Below, piece by piece: positions 47,208 through 60,563 of a stretch of 64,000 nt of DNA. Below the pieces are notes generated by a model. It was given only the letters and a program-made list of their open reading frames with translations. It made no database searches and was not told where the DNA came from. Every line of letters starts with the position of its first letter. Within the stretch, counting starts at the first letter, position 1. The position numbers and the translations under genes are program-made. The DNA comes from Acanthamoeba castellanii str. Neff (Eukaryota; Discosea; Longamoebia; Acanthamoebidae): NCBI RefSeq assembly GCF_000313135.1, contig NW_004457313.1:1185151-1249150 (forward strand), given 5' to 3'.

Positions 47208-47733
47208 GGCCCGACAGCCCCACGCTACACTTTCAAGAAGCAGAGGGAGAGAGAGAGGGAGACAGAGATTGTACAGCCGGACCAACACAACAGGTAATGC
47301 ACAAACACTTTACACCATCCACATGCTTTTGCAGGGTACCCAGGGCGGGATAAATTCGCGTGTATGATGAAGGTACCACACCACGGCGATCTCCGCTCAA
47401 CCAACGTCACGCACTCGTTCACTCACGACCTCACCTCCCAGTCTGCGTCAGGTCCCAGGCACCAGAGCTGATTTCCACAGCATTTCTTTGGTTCGTTGGC
47501 TGGTAATCGGTCTTCCGTGGAACGGCCAATCACAAAAATTGCCTCATGACCCGCAAAATTCTGCGCTTTGGCCCAATTCACCGACACCCACCACAGAGAC
47601 AAGTGGTCTCCCACCCCCTCCTCTTTTTTCTTCATACACTCCACTACACTCCTCACCAGACACTAGTGCACCACATTACAACTACTACTAAGCCAACAAC
47701 AGCAGAAGAAGAGAAACAAGGCAAGACAGAGAG
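47208..47733. other. Intergenic, PIG-X to GH65 fusion gene
   Basis: 526 bp; nothing beyond short chance frames. A GA-rich run at 47242-47268 follows the PIG-X stop. The stretch 47640-47730 is CA/AAC-rich and probably the 5' UTR of the next gene. Confidence 0.5.
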
Positions 47734-50700
47734 ATGGACTTGAAGCTGCTGGAATCGGTGATGCGGGCCTTCTGCCCGCAGACCAACAAGGGCCACTTCA
47801 ACGTGCCCGAGGGCTACAGCTTCCGCGGGGCCGTGTTCGACCTCGACGGGGTGGTGACCCAGACGTCCCACCTCCACGAGGAGGCCTGGAAGCAGCTCTT
47901 CGACGAATTCCTCCACAAGAAGAAGAACGAGAGCCAGGCCCGAGGCGGCGACCCAACAGACACGAAGCAGAAGACGAAGAAGGAAGAAGACGTGAAGGAG
48001 GATGCCGAGGAGGGCTTCGGCGGGAAGTTGAGCGAGGGATCGAAGGAGAAGGCAGAGAGTAGCCACAACGGCCGCCACGTCCAATTCGCAGAGCAGCAAG
48101 AGAGCGAGGCCAAGGCCGAGAGCAGCAGAGACAAGGAGGGAAAGCCCAAACGCGACGGCGAAGATAAAGAAGAGGAGGAGGAGACGGTCGCCGCCGACGG
48201 CGATCCCTACCGTCCCTTCAGCGAGCAGGACTACCTCACCTACGTCGATGGCCGTCCACGCCTTGACGGTGCGCCTGTGTTGGGGTGTGGGTCTGGGTGT
48301 GGGCAGTGGTGTTCTGAGAAGGTGATGCGTTGCGTGGACAGGTATCGCCAACTTCCTGAAGTCGCGTGACATCAAGCTGCCGCAAGGCGACGCCAAGGAT
48401 GATGAGGACATGGAGACAGTGAGCGGGCTTGGCAACCGCAAGAATCGATTCTTCAACGCTCTCATGAAGGAGAAGGGCGTCGTCGTATACAAGGCCACCG
48501 TAGAGCTCATCAAGGTCCGCCCTCCATCACCAACCAACCAACCAACCAACCAACCAACCAACCACCAAATCTAAACCGTGTGTAGGAGTTGAAGCGCATG
48601 GGCGTGAAGATCGGCGCCGCTTCGTCTTCCAAGAACTGTCGCCCCATCCTGGTCACCGCCGGTCGGACCCTCTCCCTCCACCCCCACAGCAACTCATCAC
48701 CAACTAACCCTCGCCTGACCTTTGTTGTGTGTGTGCGGATGATGTGGTAACTGCAGAGATCGAGTCGTTGTTCTCGGTGGTGATCGATGGCGTGGTGTCG
48801 GAGAGCCTCGGACTCAAGGGCAAGCCGGCGCCGGACATCTTCACCAAGTGCGCCGAGATGCTGGGCGTGCACCCGCGAGAGAGCATCATGGTCGAGGACG
48901 CCACCAGCGGCGTCCAGGCCGGCAAGGCCGGAGATTTCGGTCTCGTCGTCGGCATCGATCGGGCCAAGGGCAGGAACCGACAGCCGCTGCTGTCGGCCGG
49001 TGCGGACGTGGTGCTGGACGACTTTTCCCAGATCACGTCGTGGCATCTCAACGATTTCTTCCTCCCCAATGACGCCGGCTATGTCCTTCAGTTCGACAAC
49101 TACGAACCCAAGCAAGAGCGCCTCCGTGAGGTATCGCTCGTTGTGTGTGTGGTGTGTGTGTGGTGTGTGTGTGTGGTGTGTGTGTGGTGTGTGTGTGTGT
49201 GGTTCTGACAACCACCACTTAGGCTCTTTGTACGCTCGGCAACGGTTATTTTGCGACGCGAGGATGCCTGGACGAGGCGCGAGCCGACGCTGACGAGCAC
49301 TACCCGGGCACCTACATGGCCCGGGGCTGGAACCGCGAGGTCAGCAAAGTCGAAGGCCGCGACGTCGCCAACGAGGTATAATCCCACCTCGCTCAGCTGT
49401 GAGACTCCACTCCATATCTCACCGTGGTGTGTGTCGACAGGACTTGGTCAACCTGCCCAACTGGATCCACGTCACCTTTCGGCCCGACGGCAAGGACTGG
49501 TTCTCGTGGAACCGCGATGCCAAGGGTATGTGCACTTCCCTCTTTTTCTTCTTATTCTTCTTATCCTGATTTTTTTTTGTATTGTGGTTTATGTCCGGAT
49601 TGTACTCTTACGCGGTCAGGAAACCTGCCCTTCGAGCTGCTGCACTACGATACGCGGTTGGACACGCACAACGGCCTGCTGGTGCGGCGGTACCGCGTGA
49701 AGGACGACGAGGGCCGGATCACTATGATCATGACCCATAGGGTGGTGCACATGAAGAAGCCGCACCTGGGCCTGGTCAAGTACACCCTCATTCCCGGTAC
49801 ATGGTCCCCTTCTCTCCGATGCACCCCACGGTCGCTGTCGCTGCGCCACTGACTGAAGGCCTGCGCTGCGTGCACAGAGAACTGGGGCGGAAAGATCGAC
49901 ATCGCTTCAGAGATTGACGGCAGTGTGCGGAACACCGGAGTGCCTCGCTACTTGTACGCACGTGTGACAACGCACAGCTCATTCTCGTCAACTATTGTTT
50001 CTTTTGGTAACCATCGTGTCGTTGGTCTGCCTTGTTGGGTTGACATTGTGCAGAGGTCTGCACGATAAACACTTGCGCGTGCTCGAGAAGGGCAAGTTCC
50101 CGCTCTCCACCAACGCAGATGAAAAGGACCAGGGCGTCTACATCGTCACCCGCTTCACCAAGGTTGACCACCTGCCTTATTTCATTTCATTTATTTCATC
50201 TTTTTTTTGACCTCAAGCGACAACTAACCCGCGTGATGGTCGTGGTGGCGCTAAGGCGTCGTGCGAGGTGGCAATGGCTGCGCGAACGCGGGTCTACCGA
50301 GGCACCAACTCCAACCCCCTTGACAACCCTGTCATTGGTATGCCCTACCCAACTCTGTTCTTGTTCTGCAAACTCAGGATTGTAAACTGGATCAACAATT
50401 GATTGTTGTGATGATACCTTCACCACAACGTTACAGTGGAGGACGAAGAAAAGATGACGCAGATCTATTCTGTGGACATCGAGCAGGGATGCGTCATTCA
50501 AGTGGAGAAGCTGGTCTCGCTCTACTGCAGCAAGGACCGCGGTGTGGGCAACGTCGCCGATTCGGCCATCGATGACATTCAACGCCACCACATGAAGGTA
50601 GGACCCTTGGCCACAACATCATTTACAGCTCTCAGCTCCTTTCTAACACACACACACACACACAACAGCGCTATTACAATATCTTCAGCCTCCACCAAAA

Positions 50701-52702
50701 GATCTGGTCGGAAATCTGGCGGCGTGTGGATGTCGACATCGAACTCACGCCCGAGGAGGCCAGTCCCACGCTCAAGCGCGAGCACCTCGAAGCGGTCAAG
50801 AAGGAAGAGCGCGAGCTGCGCGTGCTCAACGGGAGTGAAGAAGACCCGTCCTCCGAAGAGTTCTTCAGGGCAACCACCGGTACGACGATCGGAAGCCACC
50901 CAAGCAGGCGCAGAACGGCACAGTTGTCCACCAGGCCCGTACGGGCTCGCTCGGAGCTCAGAGCCTACCATGAATTTGAACGAGGTACCCAATCGACTGT
51001 GTCGCAAGCTGTGTCGTGTCGTGTCCTACTCACCCCATACTACAGCCAAAGAAAAGATGGAGAGAGTGGAGCACCTGCCCCTTACGAAGTACTCGGACAT
51101 CGCCAAGGCCACGAACGAGGAGGACCTCCTCGCCGCCGCCTCCCGCCATCTGCAGGTTCGCACCTGTCCTACTTCTTTTTCTTGTTTAACAAAGCCGATT
51201 GACCTGTACGCGGGGGTGCATGGGTATTCATTCATTCATCTGCAGCTGGTGCTTCGCTTCAACATGTTCCACCTGACCCAGACCGTGTCCTTCAACACCA
51301 TCGGCCTCGACACGTCCATTCCCGCTCGGGGCCTCCACGGCGAGTCCTACCGCGGTCACATTTTCTGGGACGAGGTACCCCTTGCGCCCCTCTCTTTCAT
51401 TACTGTCTTTTCGCAGGAGCGCATGACATGTTCTGACCGCGCGTGTGAACGCCATGGTGGGGTGATATCTGCGTGTGACGGCGCAGCTGTTCGTGTTCCC
51501 GAGCTACAACCTGCGTCTGCCGGAGGTCACCCGTACCCTGCTGCTCTACCGGTTCTACCGCCTCGACGCTGCACGAGACCGGGCCAAGCAGGTACTCCAC
51601 GCGTCTTCACCTGCACACTCAAGATCGCAGGGGAACACCACTCATGCCCGAGTGGTGTGTGTCGTGTGTGTGTGTGTGTGTGTGTCGTGTGTGTGTGTGT
51701 GTCGTGTGTGTGTGTGTGTGTGGTCCTAGCTGGGCTATTTTGGCGCATGCTATCCCTGGCAAAGCAGCAGCACGGGAAAGGAGGAGACGCAGGAGGTGCA
51801 CTACAACCCCATGAACAAGACCTGGGGTCCCGACTACTCGTCCAACCAGCTCCACGTCAACATCGCCGTCTTCTACAACAGTGCGCCAGTGTCCACCGTT
51901 TCTTCGTTCTTCTTCGTTCTTTGTTTTCTTCGTTCTTCGTTCTTACTCATGAATGTTGAATGTTGTGCGTCATCCAGTCTGGGACTATTACAATGTGACG
52001 GGCGACCGCAGTTTTATCGCGCTCTACGGTGCCGAGATGATGCTCGAGATTGCCCGCTTCTGGGGGCTCAAGGCCATCTACAACGAAAAGACCGACCGCT
52101 ACGACATCGATGGTGCGTGCTTGGCATTCCTTCGCCAAACCATTTCGCGACCCAACTGACGGCGCTGGCACAGGCGTGATGGGTCCGGACGAGTTCCATG
52201 AGAAGTACCCGGACACGGACAAGGCCGGGCTGAAGAACAACGCCTACACCAACGTGATGGTGGCGTGGCTGCTCGACAAGGCCCTGCTGGTGCTCAATCA
52301 GCTGCTGCCGGAGGCCCGGCGCCAGGAGATGATGAGCCGGCTCCACCTGTCCAAGCTGGAGCTCGACCGGTGGGAGCACATCACGTTCCGCATGGCCGTG
52401 CCCTTCCTCACCGAGACCCCCGGCATCATCGCCCAATTCGAAGGCTGGGAACAGCTCTTGGTACGCGCGTGTCGTGTCGTGTCGTGTCGTGCGGCGTGTG
52501 CGGCATCACTGACGCGTTACTGTAAATTTGTAGGACCTCAACTGGGACGCGTACCGCAAGAAGTACGGCACGATCAACAGAATGGACCGCATTCTCAAGT
52601 CCGAGGGCGATTCGCCCGACCGATACAAGCTGGCCAAGCAGGCCGACACCTGCATGCTCTTCTACCTCCTTCCCGAGCAGGAGCTCCTTCGCGTACGTTG
52701 TG

Positions 52703-52734
<32 letters not shown>

Positions 52735-53454
52735 CGCGCGCGCGTGTGTGGTGCGTGCGGTGTGTGCGTTCCTTACATTCTGCATTCCTGCGACGCTGCG
52801 CAGATACTCGCTCAGCTCGGGTATCCGTTCACGCGGGAGCTGATCCACAAGAACATCACCTACTACCTCAAGCACACCTCGCACGGTTCGACGCTGTCCT
52901 ACGTGGTCTTCGCCCACATTCTCCACAAGTTCGACTCCAAGAAGGCCTGGAAGTTCTATCGCACCTTCGTCATGAGCGACATCGGCGACACCCAAGGTAG
53001 ACGCCACCTGGTCGCCTTCCGCCCAATCTAGACTCATTTGCGTGTGTGTCGTGTTTTAGGAGGGACGACGAGCGAAGGAATTCACGTCGTGCCGCTTGCG
53101 GCGTCGATCAACATGCTGCTGATGCAGTTCTGCGGTATCGACACCAGCTACAACGCCATTCGCATCGACCCGCACCTCACCAAGGTCATCAGCCGCCTCG
53201 CCTTCCGCTTCAGCTATCAGCACCAGTGGTACGCACCCCAGCCAACCGGTTCAATTCCAACACACACGGCACACACGGCACACTGACCGTTCATAACACG
53301 AATGGACCACAGGATTCGTGTGAAGCTGTACGACTCGGTGCTTACGGTAGCGGTGGACGGAGACTCGGGAAGCGAGGACAAGGTGCCCATCATCATCCGC
53401 GACACCCTCCACTTCCTCCTGCCCGGGTCCAAGATGCAGTTCCACCTGCCCTGA
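47734..53454 (+). CDS. Beta-phosphoglucomutase / glycoside hydrolase family 65 phosphorylase fusion
   Basis: Bifunctional carbohydrate enzyme. The N-terminal HAD domain (47734-49130) shows motif I ([20 protein letters not shown]), motif II ([10 protein letters not shown]), KGKPAPDIF and [16 protein letters not shown], fitting beta-PGM. A charged insert rich in Lys/Glu/Asp (47930-48190) splits its cap. The GH65 N-domain starts [20 protein letters not shown]. The catalytic barrel carries [22 protein letters not shown] and the acid signature [10 protein letters not shown] with NNAYTN. GH65 phosphorylases cleave alpha-glucobioses such as trehalose, maltose or kojibiose with phosphate to beta-glucose-1-phosphate, which beta-PGM turns into glucose-6-phosphate, so the fusion joins successive steps. 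Exact disaccharide unknown. More than 15 exons. Its stop is 117 bp from the convergent reductase gene. Confidence 0.87.
48528..48567. repeat. Intronic (ACCA)n microsatellite
   Basis: Seven or more ACCA/CCAA units within an intron of the HAD part of the fusion gene. Confidence 0.9.
49140..49203. repeat. Intronic (GT)n-type microsatellite
   Basis: Interrupted GTGTGTGTGG repeats directly after a GTATCG donor in the GH65 fusion gene. Similar GT runs occupy introns of the same gene at 51656-51722 and 52695-52750. Confidence 0.9.
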
Positions 53455-53571
53455 TCTGATGATCCCAACCCGACACATTTTCATCCAATACAACCTTCTC
53501 CACTCTTGACTCTCGTTGGGTGCGCCAGCGTTTCTTTCTGTGCACGACACGACAGGCCTGGTTGGAACGCG

Positions 53572-56500
53572 TCAGACAAGGTCCTTCGCCTTGAATCGGT
53601 GGAGCCAGCTGGCCACCACCCGAGAGTCGATCGGGTGGCAAGCCACCTTCGCTGTCGCACCATCCGTCCCCTCCTCCAGCTTGCGCGAGGAGTCGGCGAT
53701 GGCCTGGAGGAGCGCCACAGTCTTGCCGCACTCGGCGGAACTCGTGCCCGGGAACCTGGTTTCGCCCGAGGCTGCTTAGGCGGCCATGGCTTGGGCGAGG
53801 CTGGGGCGCGCGCGCATGAGCGGTTGCGTACCACGAGCGGAACATGGAGCGGACGACGTAGAGCGGGTTCGACTCGTCGCTGGAGTCGATCTTCCGGCGC
53901 CACGCCAGGTAGGTCACCGCCTCCAGCGAGGGCGCAGCAGCGTCGCCAGACGAAGAAGAGGCGGTGTCTTCCATGAACCGCCGCACGCCCTCCAGCAGAG
54001 TGTCGAACGTTGTAGCCTGGGAGAAGTTGTTGATGTGGAATGTGCCCCCAGGCTGGCCGGCGGTGTGCTTGGCAATCTTCACGATCGCCGCCGCGGCCGA
54101 GTCCACGGGGACGAAGTTGAACTCGACTCCCCTGCACGCGGGGTAGCTCCGCATGTGGACGATGCCGCAAAGCAGCCGGCCGACCCAGTCGCTCTCGTTG
54201 GCGACGCCACCGCGGGCGCAGTGCGGCGCGGCCTCGCCGACGATCATGCCGCAGCGGAACACGTTGACGGGGAGCCCCCGCTTCCTGCCCCTGCGGAGCA
54301 GCAGCTCGGCCACGCACTTGGTCTGCCGGTAGCCGCTCCTGAGCGCCGCCAAGTAGGCGCCGACGTCGCCGCCGCCGCCGCCGCTCGTGCGCCGCATCAG
54401 CTGCTTCAGGTCTTCGTCTTCTTCGTGTGCCCTGGCCGTGCCTCGATCCTGCAGCACGCTCAGGCTCGAGATGTGGTGCACGACCGACAGTGTGCGGCCC
54501 GTGGCGGCCAGTCGCACCACGTTGCGCGTGCCTGCAAGAATCGATGAGCGCGTGTGTGTGGCGGTGTGTGCGGTGCGGTGTGTGCGGTGGTGCGTGTGCG
54601 GTGTGTGCGTGTACCCACTACGTTGCCCTTGACGAGAGAAGAGTAGGAGAGCAGGGAGTTGACCCAGGCGCCGCAGTGGAAGATGACCTCGGCTTCATCG
54701 CCCAGCGCGTCAAAGCGGTCCCTGCTGAGGCCGAACCGATCGAGCGAGAGCTCGCCGGCGACGGGCCGTATGCGCTGGGCCTGGGCGTCGTCCCAGAGCC
54801 CGTAGTCCTTCATGTGGTCCCGGACGCGCCGCATCGCCGCGTCTTCGTCGGCCTGACGCGGCCCCACGCGCACCAGGCACCATACGGTGGCCGACGGGAA
54901 CTCGGCCAGAATGCGATGCAGGAGGAATGCGCCCAGGAATCCGGTGACGCCGGTGACGAACACGCCCCGCACCTCCAGGGCCGCACCTGCCCTCGAGACC
55001 TATAGTATACCCCCACCCACCCACACCCTTCGGGTTAGAACTGGCCTGCAGCTCGCTCAGCTCAGACCACAGCTCAGCCCAGCTCAGCTCAGCTATTTGA
55101 GGAATGGGCACGGGCGCACCTGCGAAGATGCCTGACATTTTTCGTCGAGCAGCCTGATGGTTTCTGGGTCCAATCGCGAGTCCCTGCGCCAATCGATTGA
55201 CTGTGTCGCGGCCGTCGACTGGTCGCTGGGCGACCCACCCTGCGGTGGTGAGTCTTCCCCCGAGGCGGCGCCACCGCCGCCACTGTGCCGCTCGACGTAC
55301 TCGGCCAGCTCGTCGATCGGTCGTTCGAGGACCATGGCCAGCGGCAGGCTCACGGCGAACCTCTCGCGGATGATCTTCATCAGGTTCACCGCCCCTAGCG
55401 AGTCGCCGCCCAGCTCCAGCAGACTCGCCTGCTGGCCCTCCTGCTGATGCAGCTGCTCGGCGCCGGGGCTGATCGTATGCGCGATGGCGTCGCGAATGGT
55501 GTCTCGGGTAAGGCGCGCCTGGGTCGTGGTGCGCGCGTAGGCGGCGTCGATGTCGGCGCGGTAGTGCACGGCCAGGGCGCGTCGGTTGAGCTTGCCGGTG
55601 ATGGTGCGTTGGCCATTGTGTTCGCTGAAGGGCTCGCGGGCGAGGATCACGTCGCGCGGCACCTCGTAGTACCTCATCTCCTGCTTCTTGCTCACCGCCC
55701 GAATCCCTTCGGCGATCTCGTGCTTGAGGCGTTGGCGGCCAACGTGGTGGTCAGCCTCACCGTCGACGGCCGTAGCCGCGCGGGGAACGACGACGGCCAC
55801 GAGGTGGGAGCGGCTGCCGTCGCCGTAGACGAAGCACTCCCTGATCGAGGGACAGCCGATGGTCAGTGCGGCTTCGATCTTCTCGGGCACCACGAAGAGC
55901 CCTTGCGCCAGCTTAAACAGGTTCTGTCCATATGTGCCGGTGATGTGCGGTGGTGAAGGCGCGAGTGAGTGTGTCGCGAATGGAGCACAGTGTGAATGGG
56001 CGGGGCGCGGGGTGCCTTCTTGCGGTCGATGAGCTCAATCGACCGGGTGTCTCCGGTCTGCTGGAGCATGCCAATGTCCCCCGTCTTGAACCAGCCGTCT
56101 TCAAAGTTCTCCTTCGTTTGCTCTTCGTCGAGGTAGTAGCCTTGCGTGGTGACCACCAAAGGCGTTGGTGAGCGATCACTAGCGAGGCGGCGAGGTGGAC
56201 CCGTACGTACCAGGAGTGATTGTGGGGCTGCGCACCCAGACCTCGCCTCGCGGGAACGGCTTGTCCGTTGTCTTGTATTCTTCCCAGTCGACCAACTTGA
56301 GCTCGACGTCGCTCGATACCTGATGACGAGAAGAGGCGAAGGTATTCAACACAACAATCAGGCCAGTAACAGGTTGCGGCAGGGTCATATAGAACGTTGA
56401 TACATTAGACAACTGCAATTATGCATAGAAATGTTGGTGGTGATTGTACCGTCTTATTGCTGTAGATGCCGCCGATCTCTGTGGCGCCGTAGCTTTCCCG

Positions 56501-58673
56501 GATCTCAATGTTACCGAAGAGCTTGCGTGTGAACTGCAGTACCTCCTTGGGCACCGGCGCACCACCTGCCCGCCATGAAGAAAAGATCGTCAGTTGCTTG
56601 CCCTGCAGAGCTGAAGCTTCTTCTCTTTGTTTGTACCGATCGTGATCATTCGAATGCAGCCGCTGCCAAGCATCTTTCTAAACCGCGCCATAACCTGGGC
56701 CTTCAGCTCCTGCTTTTCCAGCGCATTCTTGGCCCCGCCTGTGTGGTATGGAGAATAGCAGTGGAACGTGGTCAGCGCCGAGCGCAGTACTGGACAAGAG
56801 GGACGGGAGGCACCGACCATAGGCCGCGTTCAGGGCCTGAGTGTAGAGCTGGTGTACGGTGATCCAGGTGATGGGCGGACCCGAGAGAATGGTGGGCCGC
56901 AGGATGGGGATCTCTTCCAAGATCCGATCCACGCCCCCCGAGAAACAGCCAACCCGGGAGCCATTGCCTGCGGCGGACGGCGGTCAGTGTGCGCGAGATT
57001 CGGGGGGGGATGGGCGCATGACTACGCACAGAGGGCGCGTTCGGTGTTCTTGCGGGTGGAGGAGGCCGACAGAGGGCCGCTGGTCATGTACACCTTCGGA
57101 AATGCGTAGAGCACAGTCCTGTCGTATGAATTGAGTGTAACGCGAGTGCGCTCGCCAACACCAGAACAACACTTGGCAGGAATTAGAGAGAGAGGCGCAC
57201 CTGGATCTGAGGGTGTCGTGCCACAAGCGTTCCGTGTAGATCGTGCCCTGTTCATGATGGATCTGTGCGTCAAGCCTCTGGCCAAACGTATTCATGGCGG
57301 GGTGGACCGACGAACCTTGGGCAGGCCGGTGCTGCCGGACGTGTACACCACGGTGACCACATCATCGGGTTTGTTGGGCACCGCAATCGGGAATGTCGGG
57401 TTCTGCATCGTCGCAATATCGAGGCATCAAATGGATCGAGTAAGTTCAGGTCAGCCAACACGCGCTACACGGGAGTGATTGCTGGCGGCCAACCTCGGCC
57501 AGGAACAATGCTCCTTGCCTCTCGACGCTACTGAACCGCAGGATCTTGACCCCAGTCTGCACCGGTGAAGCTTGACGAATCAGGCACCACCAACAAAGCT
57601 TTGGGGGGGGGGAGCGAGAGCGAAACCTGGTGTTGTTGTGGGTAGGTGCCGAGTGTGGCTTGAGCCGGTAGCGAGTCGCCGTCGGAGAGGGACGGCTGGT
57701 TCTTGTCGAAGTGGATGATGTACTGGAGCGCGGGCAGTGACGGAGCCAGCTCCTCGAACAGTTTGACAAACTCGGGACTGCACACGACGCAGGTGGCCTG
57801 GAAACGAACATGAGCCAGCCGATGGGCCAAACAAGATAATAATTCGGGTTTGTCCTGTGTACCTGGACGCGCTTGAGTATGTACAGCATGTCGGAGCGGT
57901 GGCTATTTGTATGCAACGCCACAGAGATGACAGACCGATAGACGCACGCAAAGTCGGCCAGGTACCTGATGATTGTGTAAACATAAAGAGAGAACTGAGA
58001 TCAGAGGCAGACCTTGACCTAAAGACCTGAGTAGAGAGAGATAAATTAGATGTGGTATCGGCCCACGCACCACTCCAAGCGATTGGGAGAACAGATGGCG
58101 AGGTGCGATCGCGCCTCGATGCCCAGTATCGACAGCCCCGCGGCAAAGTGTCGCACTCGCAGACCAACCTCCTTGAACGTATGCCACTTGTAGGAGGCCG
58201 CCAGTACTTCTGGCGCGGCGGAGAATGCGTCAAGAGCGCCATGGATCACATCAGCTCTATATCGCCACGACCTACCAGACGACTCAGAACATTCACTGAT
58301 GATTGGTGGCTCACCTGTGCCATCGACAGAGAGGGTGGGTCGCCACCCGAGACACCAGCGGCCGGCGAAGCAATTGAAGGCCAGGGATAGGATCGTCACG
58401 CAGTCGGGTCCCTGCACCGCGTCTTGGCAGGTCCACGGATGCCCCCTCTCCTCCAGCATCTCGTGGGCATGCGGCGCTCGCTTGTCTGCACCCGTTTTTT
58501 ATTATTATTATTTATAAACAAATATTAATTAGAATTAGTGTATACAAATAAGTATATTTGGGGGTACCAGCATAGCAGGCAGAGCAGCGCTCCACCCAAT
58601 CGCACGTGGGGCAGTGGTAGCGGGTGTCCTCGGGTCGTATCGTGCGCCAGCACCCTTCGCACTCGGCCTCCAT
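53572..58673 (-). CDS. ZZ finger / adenylation / acyl-carrier / thioester-reductase enzyme (carboxylic acid reductase type)
   Basis: Multidomain ATP- and NADPH-dependent reductase. The start at 58673 gives a ZZ zinc finger (CEGCWRTIRPEDTRYHCPTC, then CSACY and HAHEM). The adenylation domain follows (55860-58300): LSILGIEARSHLAICSPNRL, P-loop VVYTSGSTGLPK, GWFKTGDIG and ELIDRKK. The carrier domain (about 55290-55450) has the phosphopantetheine Ser in LELGGDSLGAVNLMKI. The C-terminal reductase (53572-54970) shows GVFVTGVTGFLGAFLL, a Tyr-Lys pair in SGYRQTKCVAELLL and NFVPVDSAA. The order A-carrier-R matches bacterial carboxylic acid reductases and fungal aminoadipate reductase-like enzymes, which make aldehydes from acids. 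The ZZ finger is not part of the usual architecture. More than 12 introns. The gene is convergent with the GH65 fusion and divergent from the kelch gene. Confidence 0.82.
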
Positions 58674-58814
58674 CTTCTCTTCTCCTCTCGTTGTCTGGCA
58701 GCTCAAGCTCGCGTCTCTGAGTGCGGCTTGCGTTGCTTGCGTTCAGTGAACACAAGAGTCCACCCAAAGTGGCAGCAGCGAGGATTGTAATCTTTTTGAG
58801 TAAGACAGAAGAAG

Positions 58815-60563
58815 ATGGCCGACAAGGAAGAGTGGAGGTGGGTGTGCGTTGATGCGGGCTCGCGGTTGGACGGCGACAGTGACGAAGAGGAGGAAGAGGA
58901 AGACGAGGAGTACGACCCCACCCGCGTGGACGAGGACGGTCTGCTCCGTCCGCTCACTCGCTGGGGCCAGACCCTGGCTTGCCTGCCCTCTTCTTCTTCA
59001 GTTGCCCTGTCCTTCTTCCTCTACGGCGGTACCCCCCCCTCCGCACTTTAGTTACATTTTGTGTTTTTTTTTCATTTCCTTTATTTTGGTCATAATGTAA
59101 ATCATTTTTATTTATATGTAAAATGTTATTGTTCACCTCTAAGCAAAATGCAATGTAACAACCACTCAGGAAGGGACGGGCGGTTCGCCGATGGTTACAT
59201 CTACCCTCGCGAAGTGTGGACGTGCAGTCTGAAGGTTGGCGCGGCCGGAGAGCGGTCGGTCGAGTGGCGCTGCGGTCCTCTCGTGGGTGATGACGACACC
59301 GCCACCCCCAAAGGTACCTACTGCTGCTCCTGCTAGTACTACTGCTACACCTTGACCTTGGATCAGGCCTTCTCATGAGTACTACCAACAACGACCACCA
59401 CTCCTACAACTCAGGTCGTTTCCTGCATTCGACGTGCGTGGTTGGGCGAGGCTTGCTGGTGTGGGGCGGCCACGATGACGAGGACGTGTTCGACGATCTC
59501 CACCTGCTCGACACGGACACGATGCAGTGGCGCCGGGTGGAGTGTGAGGGCGAGAGCCCTGGCCCTCGCTATGCGGCCGAGTCCGTGACGCTGGCGGACG
59601 ACTTGGTGCTGGTTTACGGCGGCAAGGACGACAGCAAGGCCTTCAACGACCTCCACCTGCTGCGCTTTACCTCGGCGGGTACCTCTTTCTGGGTGTGTCG
59701 CGTGTGTCGCGTGTGTCCGTGTGTCGACACTGATGTGTGCCATCTTCGCCCTCCGCCAGACAAGCAAAGGGCTCAGTGGAGCAAGCTCGCCCCCACGGGA
59801 CAGGCCCCGACGCCGCGAGATTGCGGCACTGCGACCTTGCTCAACAAGAAGTACAATTCTCTCTCTCGCTCTCTCGCTCTAGCTCGTTCGGTTCTGTGTT
59901 AAGTGTGGCGTCCCTACATCAGGCTCTACGTGATCGGCGGATCAGATGAGGAGAGAGAGGTCTTCGTGTACGACGTCGGTAACGTGTCCCCCGCCCTATG
60001 AAAAGAGCACTTGGGCAAGATGCGCTGACTCCTGGTCAATTGACGCAGAAACGAATGCGTGGAGTACGGTGGCGCCGCCGGAAGAGGGCTCAGATGAGGC
60101 GGCGTGGCCCACACTCCGATCGGGTCATGCCTGCGCCCCGGTGGCCGGTCGCTACATAGTCATGTTCGGCGGCTGCACGCCCGAGGCTCTTCACGGCGAT
60201 ACGCACGGTGCGCTCGTCCTTCTTTCCTGATGCGCCTTTCTTTCTTCGGGCCAGTCCCGTTCTGACCGGTCAAATTGGCACCAGTGTTCGACACGGAGCA
60301 AGGAACGTGGAGGCAGCTGAGCTTGCCCGAGGAGGGCGCACCTGCGCGCCGAGCAGGTTTGCACACCCGAGCGACTCAAGTTCGCGTGGCATTCCCAGTT
60401 TACTCACCACCCCTAACGGTGCATTCCGTCTGCAGGCCATTCGATAGTGGCCCTCGCCGACGCGCGTACCTTGGCCCTGTTTGGTGGCGAGACCGTGCGA
60501 CCGGACAAGCTCGTCGACATGGCCACGCTCAATGACCTCCACCTCCTCCAGCTTTCGAGCTAG
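58815..60563 (+). CDS. Kelch-repeat beta-propeller protein
   Basis: After an acidic N-terminus (DGDSDEEEEEEDEEYDP), kelch blades recur with the GG-D-L pattern: LVWGGHDDEDVFDDLHLLDT, VLVYGGKDDSKAFNDLHLLR, LYVIGGSDEEREVFVYDV, YIVMFGGCTPEALHGDTH, ALFGGETVRPDKL with NDLHLLQLSS at the end. Each is preceded by Arg/His-rich turns such as RFLHSTCVV and RSGHACAPV. About six blades and at least seven exons. No catalytic or F-box domain is seen, so a protein-interaction role is likely. It shares a 141-bp divergent region with the reductase gene. Confidence 0.8.
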
